DNA of 64,000 bases. Source: an uncultured Dorea sp. (GTDB taxonomy: Bacteria; Bacillota; Clostridia; Lachnospirales; Lachnospiraceae). The position numbers and the translations under genes are program-made. How positions within the stretch are numbered: the stretch's first letter is position 1; the number at the start of each line of letters is the position of its first letter. Shown one piece after another: positions 1 to 7,879 of the stretch. The notes under the pieces are model-generated. The model did not search any database, was not told where the DNA came from, and saw only the letters and a program-made list of their open reading frames with translations. The stretch covers positions 1 to 64,000 of the forward strand of contig UQRE01000005.1 of assembly GCA_900543415.1 (NCBI GenBank), in the 5' to 3' direction.

Positions 1-67
1 CCTCCTATCCCTTATTATACCATACAATAACATAAAATAACAGCTATAAAAACAGAAAATTTGACAT

Positions 68-94
68 AAAAAAAGCAGGTTTTATGCGACCTGT
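68..94 (-). terminator. Intrinsic terminator after the 45-codon zinc-ribbon ORF
   Basis: Read on the minus strand, a CAGGT/ACCTG stem (plus-strand arms 76-80 and 89-93) is followed by a run of seven T. It sits about 20 bases past the stop of the minus-strand ORF at 113-250, which supports that ORF being a real, separately terminated transcript. Confidence 0.6.
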
Positions 95-112
95 GAGTAC
101 TTTTTTTGATAT

Positions 113-250
113 TCAACTGTCAAACTCCCGAGCGGTCTGGTCGGTTGGTCTGGATTGATTAGAAACCGGCTGAGTTCCCGTGGGTTTTCCGCACGCGGGA
201 CAGAATTTTACATGATCCGCAATCTGGGTGCCACAATTTCTACAAAACAT
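113..250 (-). CDS. Small zinc-ribbon protein (45 aa)
   Basis: The minus-strand ATG at 250 has a GGAG Shine-Dalgarno about nine bases upstream. The 45-residue product opens with MFCRNCG and continues to KFCPACGK, a complete CxxC-x10-CxxC zinc ribbon (zinc_ribbon_2/zf-ribbon_3 style). The remaining 20 or so residues are polar (Pro, Thr, Gln, Ser) with no membrane segment. The same ribbon opens the membrane proteins on the other strand at 1136 and 2443, so this may be the N-terminus of a shortened relative, or a free-standing ribbon. A terminator follows directly. The function is unknown. A spurious ORF is unlikely given the motif, RBS and terminator. Confidence 0.6.
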   Translation of the reverse strand: MFCRNCGTQIADHVKFCPACGKPTGTQPVSNQSRPTDQTAREFDS

Positions 251-341
251 AGTTTCTCACTCCTTTAAAAATGGTAATTTTATTGCCCTTATTTTATCAG
301 TTTTGACAATAAAAAACAATATTCGAATAAAGGCGTCATAG

Positions 342-370
342 TTGAAAAGTGGGGGAATATATAGTAAAAT
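342..370 (+). promoter_or_regulatory. Candidate sigma-A promoter for the zinc-ribbon cluster
   Basis: TTGAAA (342-347), a 17-base spacer and TAAAAT (365-370) lie about 115 bases before the ATG at 487. The region 251-486 is very AT-rich and contains no ORF that I can support. Confidence 0.4.
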
Positions 371-486
371 TAGAGCGATAGTATAATTTGTATTTGCTAT
401 TTTTAATTCATATGTAAATTTTTTTATATTTTATAAAACTTTTTATGTATAAAAAAACGTCTAAGGAGTAAGAGGAGGATAAAAAA

Positions 487-1110
487 ATGGCATTATTTGA
501 AAAAATGAAAGATTCGATTTCGATTGCAGGTCAGGGAGTATCGCAGAAAGCTAAGTCAGCAACGGAGAGTGTAAAGCTCAATAACCAGATAAAATCGAAT
601 GAGCGTATGCTAGAAAAACTGACATACCAAGTAGGAGTACAGTGTGTGAAAAACCATCTGCAGGATGCGGGAAGCGAGTATGGAGAATTGTTTGGAGAGA
701 TTTTAAGGCTTCAGAAAGAAAATCAACAGCTTCAGCAGATGATGCAGGCGTTGACAGCGGGAAATGTCTGTCAACAGTGTGGCTTTAGCAATAATCCAGA
801 CGCCAAGTTTTGTATCAGTTGTGGAAGTCCGCTTCAAAAAGCAGCACCGGTATCCAACGGGCCGGTAAATGGAAAGAAATGTCCATCCTGTGGTTTCATT
901 AATGCGGCAGATTCTGCATTCTGTGTAGAGTGTGGAACAAATATTGCGGCTGTGGCAGCGAATAATCCGCAGGCAGGTACTGAAGCAAAACAGGAGGAAC
1001 CGATGCAACAACCGATACAGGAGCCGGTTGTCCCTAAATGTAAAAATTGTGGCGCCATTTTGGAGGAAGATTCTTTATTCTGTACAGAGTGTGGAACAAA
1101 AAGAGACTAA
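487..1110 (+). CDS. Triple zinc-ribbon coiled-coil protein
   Basis: This 207-residue protein has no signal peptide or membrane segment. Residues about 1-90 are a charged, Gln/Glu/Lys-rich helical region likely to form a coiled coil (for example ERMLEKLTYQVG and LRLQKENQQLQQMMQ). Three zinc ribbons of the form CxxCG-x8-FCxxCG follow, near residues 95-115, 135-155 and 185-205, separated by Pro/Gln-rich linkers. The SD is AAGAGGAGG. It is the first gene of a same-strand cluster in which the next protein and the 410-residue protein also begin with a zinc ribbon but are membrane-anchored. The ribbons probably mediate protein contacts (inference). I do not recognise a characterised family. Confidence 0.75.
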   Translation: MALFEKMKDSISIAGQGVSQKAKSATESVKLNNQIKSNERMLEKLTYQVGVQCVKNHLQDAGSEYGELFGEILRLQKENQQLQQMMQALTAGNVCQQCGFSNNPDAKFCISCGSPLQKAAPVSNGPVNGKKCPSCGFINAADSAFCVECGTNIAAVAANNPQAGTEAKQEEPMQQPIQEPVVPKCKNCGAILEEDSLFCTECGTKRD

Positions 1111-1135
1111 GAGCTAAGTGCGGAGGAAAAAGAGT

Positions 1136-1807
1136 ATGGCAAAGTTTTGTGGAAAATGTGGAGCTGAATTAGTAGAGGGGAGCAAGTTTTGTGTGAAATG
1201 CGGAGCACCTGTACCGCAGCCAGGAGCACAGAGAAGCTCAGCGCCATCAGAGACACCGGGGAATGTGCAAGGGAATGCACAGGGGAACTATCAACAGGGA
1301 ACAGCGAATACACAGAATGGATATTCAGGTGCTTCAGCTACAAAAAAACCGTTTGCGTGGCCGATCATCGCAGCGCTTGCAGCGGTTGTAGTCGTATTGT
1401 CGCTTATACTATTTGGAATATTTGGAACGAAAGGTTACGAAAAACCGATTAAGTATGTGGAGAAGGGAATCAATGAAGGTGACATTAAGACTTTTGCAAA
1501 AGCATTTCCGAATGGAGTCGAAGGAATCGTAAATGTTCTTCCGGATGATTTGAGTGATCTTTTCCCGGGATACGATGTAAAGCTTGAGATTGTGGACAAA
1601 GAAAAACTGAAAAAAGATGAAATGACAGTTATTTTATCTGATGAGTATGACTTAAGTGCAGCGGAATTAAAAGATGTGACAGCAGCGTATATCTTGGAAG
1701 TAGAAATGACAGCAGTGATTGATGGGGAAGAAGAATCTGCGGAAGAGGATATTCCGGTTGTGAAGATGGATGGGGAATGGGTAATTCCGATATCTATGTT
1801 TTGGTAA
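1136..1807 (+). CDS. Zinc-ribbon membrane-anchored protein
   Basis: I place the start at the ATG at 1136 (223 aa) because GGAGGA lies eight bases upstream and the protein then begins MAKFCGKCG, the usual opening of this family. An in-frame GTG at 1118 would bury the SD inside the gene. The order is: N-terminal zinc ribbon (CGKCG and FCVKCG), an Ala/Asn/Gln-rich linker to about residue 70, one transmembrane helix (residues about 74-100), and an outside domain of about 120 residues. The outside part is acidic and resembles DUF4878/NTF2-like extracytoplasmic domains; this assignment is tentative. Probably cotranscribed with its neighbours. Confidence 0.7.
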   Translation: MAKFCGKCGAELVEGSKFCVKCGAPVPQPGAQRSSAPSETPGNVQGNAQGNYQQGTANTQNGYSGASATKKPFAWPIIAALAAVVVVLSLILFGIFGTKGYEKPIKYVEKGINEGDIKTFAKAFPNGVEGIVNVLPDDLSDLFPGYDVKLEIVDKEKLKKDEMTVILSDEYDLSAAELKDVTAAYILEVEMTAVIDGEEESAEEDIPVVKMDGEWVIPISMFW

Positions 1808-1845
1808 GGAATTATAATTAAGCATGCAGGAAGGAAGACAGGGAT

Positions 1846-2430
1846 ATGAAAACAGAAAAGAAACAGACGGAAAAAACGAATTCTTCAGTTCCGGTTATTG
1901 TATTGGCGATCGTTATTATCTTAGCACTTGCAGGAAGTGTGTTTCTTGGAATTAAGGGGCTGGGCTTTGGCGGAAAAGTAAAATCCCAGGTAAGTCAGGA
2001 CGAGATCGATCAGGCAAGGGCGAAGATGCGTGCCAATGCCGAAGGAGAGAAGGATATCTATGTAACAGCATTTAAGGAAGATGTGACATGGACACCGGGC
2101 AGTGATCCTGCAACCGCTGAGAATAAGAAGGCGGAAGATGGCACAACGGCAAATGCGGCAGCCGGAGAGTATATTTTCCCGAACAGTGATAAGGAGTATT
2201 TGACGGATGCAGATGTGTCCGGTCTGTCCAAAGCTGATCTTAGGCTGGCACGAAATGAAATATTGGCGCGGCATGGTAGAATTTTCAACAGTGCTGATCT
2301 GAAAACATATTTTGAAGGTAAAAGCTGGTACTCAGGAACTGTGACGCCGGAAGAATTTGATGCAAATATGGAGTCCCGTTTAAATGACGCGGAGCGTGCA
2401 AATATTGAAATGATTAAAAAATACGAGTAG
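1846..2430 (+). CDS. Membrane-anchored YARHG-domain protein
   Basis: This 194-residue protein has a short Lys-rich cytoplasmic tail and one transmembrane helix (residues about 15-38). An extracytoplasmic linker follows, and then a C-terminal YARHG domain from about residue 115. The signature LARNEILARHGRIF and the conserved SWYSG and LNDAERANI segments are visible. YARHG is an extracellular domain of unknown function common in Firmicutes. Unlike its neighbours it lacks an N-terminal zinc ribbon. It lies between two ribbon-membrane genes with short gaps (38 and 12 bases), so one transcript is likely. Confidence 0.75.
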   Translation: MKTEKKQTEKTNSSVPVIVLAIVIILALAGSVFLGIKGLGFGGKVKSQVSQDEIDQARAKMRANAEGEKDIYVTAFKEDVTWTPGSDPATAENKKAEDGTTANAAAGEYIFPNSDKEYLTDADVSGLSKADLRLARNEILARHGRIFNSADLKTYFEGKSWYSGTVTPEEFDANMESRLNDAERANIEMIKKYE

Positions 2431-2442
2431 GAGGTGAAAGAG

Positions 2443-3675
2443 ATGTTTTGTCCGGAATGTGGAAGTAAAAATAAAGATGATGCGTTATTTTGTGAGAATT
2501 GTGGTACATCACTAAAGCGCCCTCAAGGGAACGGAGCTCCTCTTTCAGCTCCGGTGAAAAAAGAAAGACAACCATTGGATGGAAAAGAAAAATTATTGCT
2601 GATTGAAATCTGTGTGGCAGTTTTAAGTGTGATTTTATTTTTCGTAATCTACAATGTTCAATTTGGAGCTAAAAATGTAGCTGAAAAACATGTAGAAGCG
2701 ATGATGGAGAGAAACTACGCTGATTTGTACGATACGATTTATCTCAAAGATCATGATGATTTTATGAGTAAAGAAGCATTTATAACAGCGAAGAAAATCC
2801 AGGAGCCGGAAGACATTGAAATCGCAGATGTGGATGTGACAAGTGTTCAGAAGCGGTCCGGGGGCTTCACCAGTCAGTCAATCCGGGTGCGCTATACGAA
2901 GGGGTCTGATTCGGAAAAGATCAATCTGAAGCTGAAGAGAAAAGGTTTATTCTGGAAAGTTCAGATGGATCAGGGCGATTATAAAGATTATGGTACAAAA
3001 TTAGTTCAAAAATACAGCATTGCTGTTCCGAAGGGAGCAGATGTGATTGTAGATAAGATAAATGTATCTGACAGCGTGACACCGGGTAAAAAAATTGACG
3101 GTATGGACACTTATACATTGGATGCAGTATTTGGAGCAGAGCATTATGTAGAGATTAGCGGAAAAGATGTGGAAAAAACCGGACAGCTTGTGTCATGGAC
3201 AGAAGGAGATCCTGCGATCGTACAGACGGACTACAATGAGAAAGTAGTGGAAGAGCTGGCAGAACAGGGAATGGAAGACTGGAAAATTATTATGAATGCA
3301 CTGGTGAATCGCAAACTGTTCAGTGAAGTAGATCTTCTGCAAAATGTAGACGGTACGAACAAAGATACAGTTATCGATGAATTTGAGAGTGTCAGAGATT
3401 ATGAATTCGGCGGAAGTTCCGGTGATTCAGAAAAGATTAATAAGTATCAGTTTACCAATGGAGAGGCGAATGTAGAAATAAACCAGGAAGACGGTACCAC
3501 ATTGGCTCAGGTTACGCTCAAAGGAAATTACTACTATAGTTATAATACAACATACTGGTCAGGAAATTCGTATCACAATGAGCGGGATGGACAGACAGCA
3601 AATACGTTGACATATATTATGAAAGATGGGAAATGGGTATTGTATAATATTTCATTAAGTCCATTTTACGATTAA
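2443..3675 (+). CDS. Zinc-ribbon membrane protein with large outer domain
   Basis: The ATG at 2443 is preferred over the GTG at 2434 because AGGAGGTG (2429-2436) is then a well-placed SD. The protein opens MFCPECGSK and closes its ribbon with FCENCG. The 410-residue product has a ribbon (1-25), a basic linker, one transmembrane helix (about residues 48-70) and about 340 extracytoplasmic residues. The outer part resembles TcaA/YvbJ-like proteins, which share the ribbon-TM-outer domain plan; that similarity is from architecture only. It is rich in Tyr, Asp and Gly towards the C-terminus. The gene overlaps the SD region of the preceding stop codon, which supports operon structure. Confidence 0.7.
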   Translation: MFCPECGSKNKDDALFCENCGTSLKRPQGNGAPLSAPVKKERQPLDGKEKLLLIEICVAVLSVILFFVIYNVQFGAKNVAEKHVEAMMERNYADLYDTIYLKDHDDFMSKEAFITAKKIQEPEDIEIADVDVTSVQKRSGGFTSQSIRVRYTKGSDSEKINLKLKRKGLFWKVQMDQGDYKDYGTKLVQKYSIAVPKGADVIVDKINVSDSVTPGKKIDGMDTYTLDAVFGAEHYVEISGKDVEKTGQLVSWTEGDPAIVQTDYNEKVVEELAEQGMEDWKIIMNALVNRKLFSEVDLLQNVDGTNKDTVIDEFESVRDYEFGGSSGDSEKINKYQFTNGEANVEINQEDGTTLAQVTLKGNYYYSYNTTYWSGNSYHNERDGQTANTLTYIMKDGKWVLYNISLSPFYD

Positions 3676-3704
3676 TAAAAATAAAAAAAGAAGAGGGGTC
3701 TAGA

Positions 3705-4589
3705 ATGAGCGGCAGCATGGGAAAGAAAAAAGAATTGATGGTTCAGATGCTGACAGCAACCATCGGGAGTCTGATGTTTGCAATCGGTGTAAACTTGATT
3801 ATTGTTCCGCTTGGACTTTATAATGGAGGGTTTATGGGTATTGCCCAGTTGATGAGAACGGGGATTGTGGATTTTATGCACGTTCCGGTTCCGGGCAATT
3901 TTGATCTTGCTGGTATTATTTACTGGGTGCTCAATATTCCGTTGTTCTATATGGGGCTTCGGATCATGGGAAAAGATTTTGCGGTGAAAACGCTGCTTAC
4001 AGTAACAATTCAGAGTGTATTTCTTGTCCTAGTGCCAATTCCGGAGACACCAATTATCGGAGATACCTTGACTGCATGTATTATAGGTGGTCTGATCGCC
4101 GGAACAGGAGTGGGGCTTGTGCTCCGGGGAAGAAGCTCCGGAGGCGGGCAGGATATTATCGGAGTATGCTGCTCAAAGAAATATCCCAATGTCAGCGTAG
4201 GAAAGATTAATATTCTTATGAATATATTTGTGTATCTGATCTGCCTTTTCTTATTCAATATTGAAATAGTAGCGTATTCTTTTATTTACACGACAGTGCT
4301 ATCTATGGCGATTGACCGAGTGCATATACAGAATATCAACACAAGTGTTATGATATTTACAAAAAAACTTGGAATCTCGCAGGCAATCATAGATCAGATG
4401 GGACGTGGAGTAACCAATTGGGATGGGGCGGGTGCCTATACGAACAAGACCGCATATATCCTGTTGGTAATGATTTCAAAATACGAAGTGACACAGATCA
4501 AACAAATTGTACACAGCATAGATCCGAATGCATTTATGATCTTCACAGAAGGATGTTCTGTAGATGGAAATTTTGAAAAGCGGTTGTAA
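3705..4589 (+). CDS. YitT family membrane protein (DUF161/DUF2179)
   Basis: This 294-residue integral membrane protein has about five hydrophobic helices over residues 10-195. They include the GLYNGGFMGIAQL segment and the glycine-rich GRSSGGGQDIIG loop typical of the YitT family. A soluble C-terminal DUF2179 domain follows (about residues 210-294, ending near FTEGCSVDGNF). YitT proteins are widespread in Firmicutes with no settled biochemical role. Its SD is GAGGGG. The stop codon overlaps the first bases of a large palindromic repeat that can act as its terminator. Confidence 0.85.
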   Translation: MSGSMGKKKELMVQMLTATIGSLMFAIGVNLIIVPLGLYNGGFMGIAQLMRTGIVDFMHVPVPGNFDLAGIIYWVLNIPLFYMGLRIMGKDFAVKTLLTVTIQSVFLVLVPIPETPIIGDTLTACIIGGLIAGTGVGLVLRGRSSGGGQDIIGVCCSKKYPNVSVGKINILMNIFVYLICLFLFNIEIVAYSFIYTTVLSMAIDRVHIQNINTSVMIFTKKLGISQAIIDQMGRGVTNWDGAGAYTNKTAYILLVMISKYEVTQIKQIVHSIDPNAFMIFTEGCSVDGNFEKRL

Positions 4590-4630
4590 TTTAGGACGTA
4601 GCCTTTTGCAAAAAGGCTACGTCCTAAATT
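4588..4630. repeat. Dispersed palindromic repeat, copy A
   Basis: Perfect 20-base arms (4588-4607 and 4611-4630) are separated by the loop GCA. The core GGACGTAGC..TTTT-GCA-AAAA..GCTACGTCC is shared with the copies at 5921-5975 and 37144-37186. It can fold as a stable RNA hairpin just past yitT and may terminate transcription in either direction. Confidence 0.85.
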
Positions 4631-4699
4631 GGTTTTTGGGGTGTCCTTTTTTGTATTTTAAGGTGTCCCTAATTAAACGAATTTTTCCCTTATTAATTT

Positions 4700-4726
4700 T
4701 GTAACATAATCTGTTTTTAGCGGATA
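4700..4726 (+). promoter_or_regulatory. Possible ECF-type promoter
   Basis: TGTAAC (4700-4705), 15 bases and CGGATA (4721-4726) resemble the AAC-containing -35 and CG-starting -10 of ECF promoters, about 25 bases before the sigma factor gene. No good sigma-A promoter is visible here, so autoregulation is plausible but unproven. Confidence 0.3.
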
Positions 4727-4749
4727 TATAGGTAAAGAGAGGTGAGGAC

Positions 4750-5241
4750 ATGTTTGAAATGGACGCGGCATACAGAGAATATGCGGTTATGGTTTATAAG
4801 TTCCTTTTATCACTGTGTTATGAAGAAGAATTGGCAGAGGAACTGACGCAGGAGACTTTTTATCAGGCGGTGCGTTCGGTGGATCGGTATGATGGAAGCT
4901 GCAAAGTGTCTACATGGCTGTGCCAGATTGCCAAGCATCTCTGGTATCGGGAGATGGAACGCAGAAAAAGCAAAGGTACCAGTGAACTGACTGCGGATAT
5001 GGAATCTTTGGAAAAGCCCGTGGAAGAACAGTTGACTCTGAAAGAAGAGAAAATGGAGTTGTTTCGCAAAGTACATGTTTTAGACGAGATTTCTAAGGAA
5101 ATCGTGCTGTTGCGAGTGACAGGTGCATTTTCATTTAAGAGAATCGCAGAACTGTTCGGAAAAAATGAGAATTGGGCAAGAGTTACTTATTATCGTGCAA
5201 AGCAGAAAATATTGAAAGGTGGGGAAAAGAATGAAATGTGA
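4750..5241 (+). CDS. ECF-type RNA polymerase sigma factor
   Basis: This 163-residue protein is the right length for an ECF sigma-70 factor, with only regions 2 and 4. Region 2 spans about residues 8-75, with LAEELTQETFYQAV (2.1/2.2) and STWLCQIAKHLWY (2.4). Region 4 spans about 105-155, with VLLRVTGAFSFKRIAELF and a recognition helix around NENWARVTYYRAKQKI. It would direct RNA polymerase to a small envelope or stress regulon. Its last 11 bases overlap the start of the zf-HC2 anti-sigma gene, the standard sigma/anti-sigma arrangement. Confidence 0.9.
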   Translation: MFEMDAAYREYAVMVYKFLLSLCYEEELAEELTQETFYQAVRSVDRYDGSCKVSTWLCQIAKHLWYREMERRKSKGTSELTADMESLEKPVEEQLTLKEEKMELFRKVHVLDEISKEIVLLRVTGAFSFKRIAELFGKNENWARVTYYRAKQKILKGGEKNEM

Positions 5242-5878
5242 GATTATCAGAGATTTATTTCCGAGTTATATTGATGGACTGACAAGCGAAGAAAGCAATG
5301 AAGCGGTTGAGGAACATTTGGAAAAATGCAAAGAGTGCAGGGATTATCTTGAGACTATATAAAAGGAGATGGTGTCCGCCAGATACGTGGAGCGAAGAAA
5401 AGACGAATTAAAAAAGGATGTGAAACCGTTAAAAAAGTTGAAACGTGTGACGAGGCAGATGATAGCAGGTACCGTATTATTTTGCATTGTAGTAATCGGC
5501 ATTGCTTTGGGAGCGTATGAGACATATTATGGAGAGGTTGTTCAGCCGAACAGTGAAGATGTGAAGATTACGTGTGAAAAAATAGATCCCGTTGTTAGAA
5601 TTGGCTTTGAGCCACAAAAGGAAGGCGTTTATCTGGAAGCTATGGTGAATGAAGAAAATGAGAAAACTCATATCCGTCTTGTTGAACGCAGAATCCGCCC
5701 ATTCGAAAAGAAAGAACGAATCACTAACAACGCATATTACGAATATATCTATGTAAGCGCAGATCACGGAATCAAAGAGCCAAGCGACAAAGAAACATTG
5801 GAAGTGGAGTTCAAAGACAAAACAAAAACAGTGAAAATTACAGATCTCTATACAGAAGAAATTCAGAATTTAAAATAA
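5231..5878 (+). pseudogene. zf-HC2 anti-sigma factor, interrupted by an in-frame TAA
   Basis: The ATG at 5231 overlaps the sigma gene. The first 43 codons give a zf-HC2 anti-sigma domain (MKCEIIRDLFPSYIDG, then EEHLEKCKECRDYL with the H-x3-C-x2-C zinc site). An in-frame TAA at 5360-5362 follows. The same frame then continues open to 5878 with a basic linker, one transmembrane helix (near IAGTVLFCIVVIGIALGAY) and an outside domain. The ATG at 5369 is exactly in frame. So the gene looks like a normal anti-sigma of about 215 codons split by one nonsense codon. Alternatives are a sequencing error, stop readthrough, or two separately translated halves; AAGGAG directly abuts the second ATG, which is poor spacing. 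Confidence 0.7.
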
Positions 5879-5920
5879 TTTCAAAAAAGGACAGGTCTGA
5901 AGTTAATTTGGGACAGGTCA

Positions 5921-5975
5921 TATGTTAAATAGGGACGTAGCTTTTTGCAAAAAAGCTACGTCCCTATTTAACATA
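5921..5975. repeat. Dispersed palindromic repeat, copy B
   Basis: Perfect 26-base arms (5921-5946 and 5950-5975) surround a GCA loop. The core matches the copies at 4588 and 37144, but the outer arms differ in sequence and remain fully complementary. The motif GGACAGGTC occurs twice just upstream (5889-5897 and 5911-5919) and once before copy C. Confidence 0.85.
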
Positions 5976-6022
5976 CATTTTACATTCCTGTGATTTTACA
6001 TTTTACATTCGCCCTTTATGAT
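5968..6022 (+). promoter_or_regulatory. Candidate Pho box and promoter of the pst operon
   Basis: Four TTWACA hexamers occur within 40 bases: TTAACA 5968-5973, TTTACA 5979-5984 (11-base period, as in PhoP boxes of Firmicutes), TTTACA 5995-6000 and TTTACA 6002-6007. The third can serve as -35, followed by a 16-base spacer and TATGAT (6017-6022). The response regulator encoded at 10206 would bind here under phosphate limitation (inference). The first hexamer lies in the right arm of palindrome B. Confidence 0.55.
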
Positions 6023-6084
6023 AGTCATTGTGAAGAAAAACAACACAAGAAAATGAAATTTTAATTTAAAGGAGATTAAAACGT

Positions 6085-7002
6085 ATGAAAATGAAAAAGT
6101 TTATTGCAGTATTATCAATGACAGCAATGATTGCAGCTCTTGCAGTTGGGTGTGGAGGAAAAGATGATACAAAGGCAGAAGGTGAAGACGCTAAGACGGA
6201 AGCTTCTGGTGACTGGGATTCTTCTATGGATATTACAATCGTATCAAGAGAGGATGGCTCCGGTACAAGAGGAGCATTCATCGAACTTTTCGGAGTGGAA
6301 GAAAAGCAGGGCGATGAAAAAGTTGATATGACAACAGAGGAAGCGCAGATCACAAATAGTACTTCTGTTATGTTAACAACAGTTGCAGGTGATGAATATG
6401 CAATCGGTTATGTGTCTCTCGGTTCTCTGGATGACAGCGTAAAGGCTGTAAAGATTGATGGTGCAGAGGCAACGGCAGAAAATATTAAAAATGGCTCTTA
6501 CAAAGTTTCAAGACCATTTAACATTGCAACAAAGAAGGGCTTAGATAACGAAGTAGCAAAAGATTTCATTAACTTCATTATGAGCAAAGAAGGACAGGAA
6601 GTTGTGTCTGAAAATGGTTACATTGGTGATGACAGCGCAGCAGCATTCTCTGGAAGCAATCCATCCGGTAAAGTAGTGGTTGGTGGTTCTTCTTCTGTAT
6701 CTCCGGTAATGGAAAAAATGATCGAGGCATACAAAGCAGTAAATGCAAATGCTGAGATTGAACTTCAGACAACAGATTCCACAACAGGTATGACTTCTGC
6801 AATGGATGGAAGCTATGATATCGGAATGGCATCTCGTGAACTGAAAGACGAAGAGACAGCAGAACTTGACAGTCAGGTAATAGCAACAGACGGTATCGCT
6901 GTAATCGTGAACAAAGCAAATACAACAGACGAGCTTTCTAGCGATCAGGTAAAAGCAATCTATACAGGTAAGACTCTCACATGGGATGAGGTAGTAAAGT
7001 AA
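6085..7002 (+). CDS. pstS: Phosphate ABC transporter substrate-binding lipoprotein, circularly permuted
   Basis: This 305-residue protein has a lipoprotein signal peptide (basic start, hydrophobic core, lipid-anchored Cys in AVGCGGK near residue 23). The mature part has every landmark of PstS in rotated order. It starts with the SREDGSGTRGAF phosphate loop, which lies in the middle of classical PstS. YAIGYVSLGSL and the FINFIMSKEGQ C-terminal helix come next. Only then comes the classical N-terminal GGSSSVSPVMEK loop, and the protein ends at YTGKTLTWDEV. A Ser/Gly/Pro linker (about residues 188-198) joins the old ends. It delivers phosphate to PstCA. It is first in pstSCAB-phoU behind a candidate Pho box. 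Confidence 0.92.
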   Translation: MKMKKFIAVLSMTAMIAALAVGCGGKDDTKAEGEDAKTEASGDWDSSMDITIVSREDGSGTRGAFIELFGVEEKQGDEKVDMTTEEAQITNSTSVMLTTVAGDEYAIGYVSLGSLDDSVKAVKIDGAEATAENIKNGSYKVSRPFNIATKKGLDNEVAKDFINFIMSKEGQEVVSENGYIGDDSAAAFSGSNPSGKVVVGGSSSVSPVMEKMIEAYKAVNANAEIELQTTDSTTGMTSAMDGSYDIGMASRELKDEETAELDSQVIATDGIAVIVNKANTTDELSSDQVKAIYTGKTLTWDEVVK

Positions 7003-7003
7003 T

Positions 7004-7879
7004 ATGAAAAATAAAGCATGGACGGAAAAATTCATGCAGGGAGTGTTCTTCATTGCCGCCTGCGCTTCGGTGCTGGCGGTAGCTCTCATTTGTATCTTTC
7101 TTTTTGCAAATGGAATCCCTGCCATGAAAGAGATCGGTTTTGGCAATTTCTTAAGCGGTGAAATGTGGAAGCCGAAAAATGAGATTTTTGGAATTCTTCC
7201 TATGATCGTAGGGAGTTTGTATGTAACAGCAGGGGCTATCATTTTCGGAGTTCCGGTTGGAATTTTAACAGCAGTATTTATGGCATATTATTGTCCAAAG
7301 AAAATATATAAACCATTGAAAGCGGCGACAGAACTTTTAGCCGGAATTCCATCGGTTGTGTATGGATTCTTCGGTCTCGTAGTCATTGTACCGGTAATCC
7401 GTACGCTTGGAAGAGATTTAGGATTTGGCGGAAATGGAAGCAGCATTTTGACCGCTTCGATCCTTCTTGGAATGATGATTCTTCCGACTATTATCGGTCT
7501 CACAGAATCTTCCGTTCGTGCAGTACCCGAGCAGTATTATGAAGGGGCGGTTGCACTTGGAGCAACCCACGAAAGAGCCATTTTCCGTGTAGTGATTCCG
7601 GCAGCAAAATCAGGTGTAGTTGCAGCGATTGTACTGGGAGTAGGACGTGCGATCGGAGAGACAATGGCAGTCATTATGGTAGCGGGAAATCAGGCGAGAA
7701 TGCCGGCAGGAATTTTTCGCGGTGTCCGTACTTTGACAGCCAATATCGTTATTGAGATGGGATATGCAACAGGGCTTCACAGAGAAGCATTGATTGCAAC
7801 CGGCGTAGTGCTGTTTGTATTTATTCTTATAATCAATTTCTGTGTAGCAGTATTAAAGAGGAGGACCAGCCATGAGTAA
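7004..7879 (+). CDS. pstC: Phosphate ABC transporter permease PstC
   Basis: This 291-residue inner-membrane permease has six predicted helices. The first is near residues 14-36. The family motif ELLAGIPSVVYGFFGL lies near 113-128, and the cytoplasmic EAA loop (EQYYEGAVALGATHERAIFRVVIPAA) near 175-200 contacts the PstB ATPase. It forms the heterodimeric channel with PstA. The ATG is two bases after the pstS stop, and the gene overlaps pstA by eight bases, so the two are translationally coupled. Confidence 0.95.
   Translation: MKNKAWTEKFMQGVFFIAACASVLAVALICIFLFANGIPAMKEIGFGNFLSGEMWKPKNEIFGILPMIVGSLYVTAGAIIFGVPVGILTAVFMAYYCPKKIYKPLKAATELLAGIPSVVYGFFGLVVIVPVIRTLGRDLGFGGNGSSILTASILLGMMILPTIIGLTESSVRAVPEQYYEGAVALGATHERAIFRVVIPAAKSGVVAAIVLGVGRAIGETMAVIMVAGNQARMPAGIFRGVRTLTANIVIEMGYATGLHREALIATGVVLFVFILIINFCVAVLKRRTSHE

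Noticed and set aside
6541..7242. Long minus-strand ORF (233 codons)
   Set aside because: It lies antisense to pstS and pstC, has a Cys/His/Phe-rich composition typical of a shadow frame, and has no RBS.
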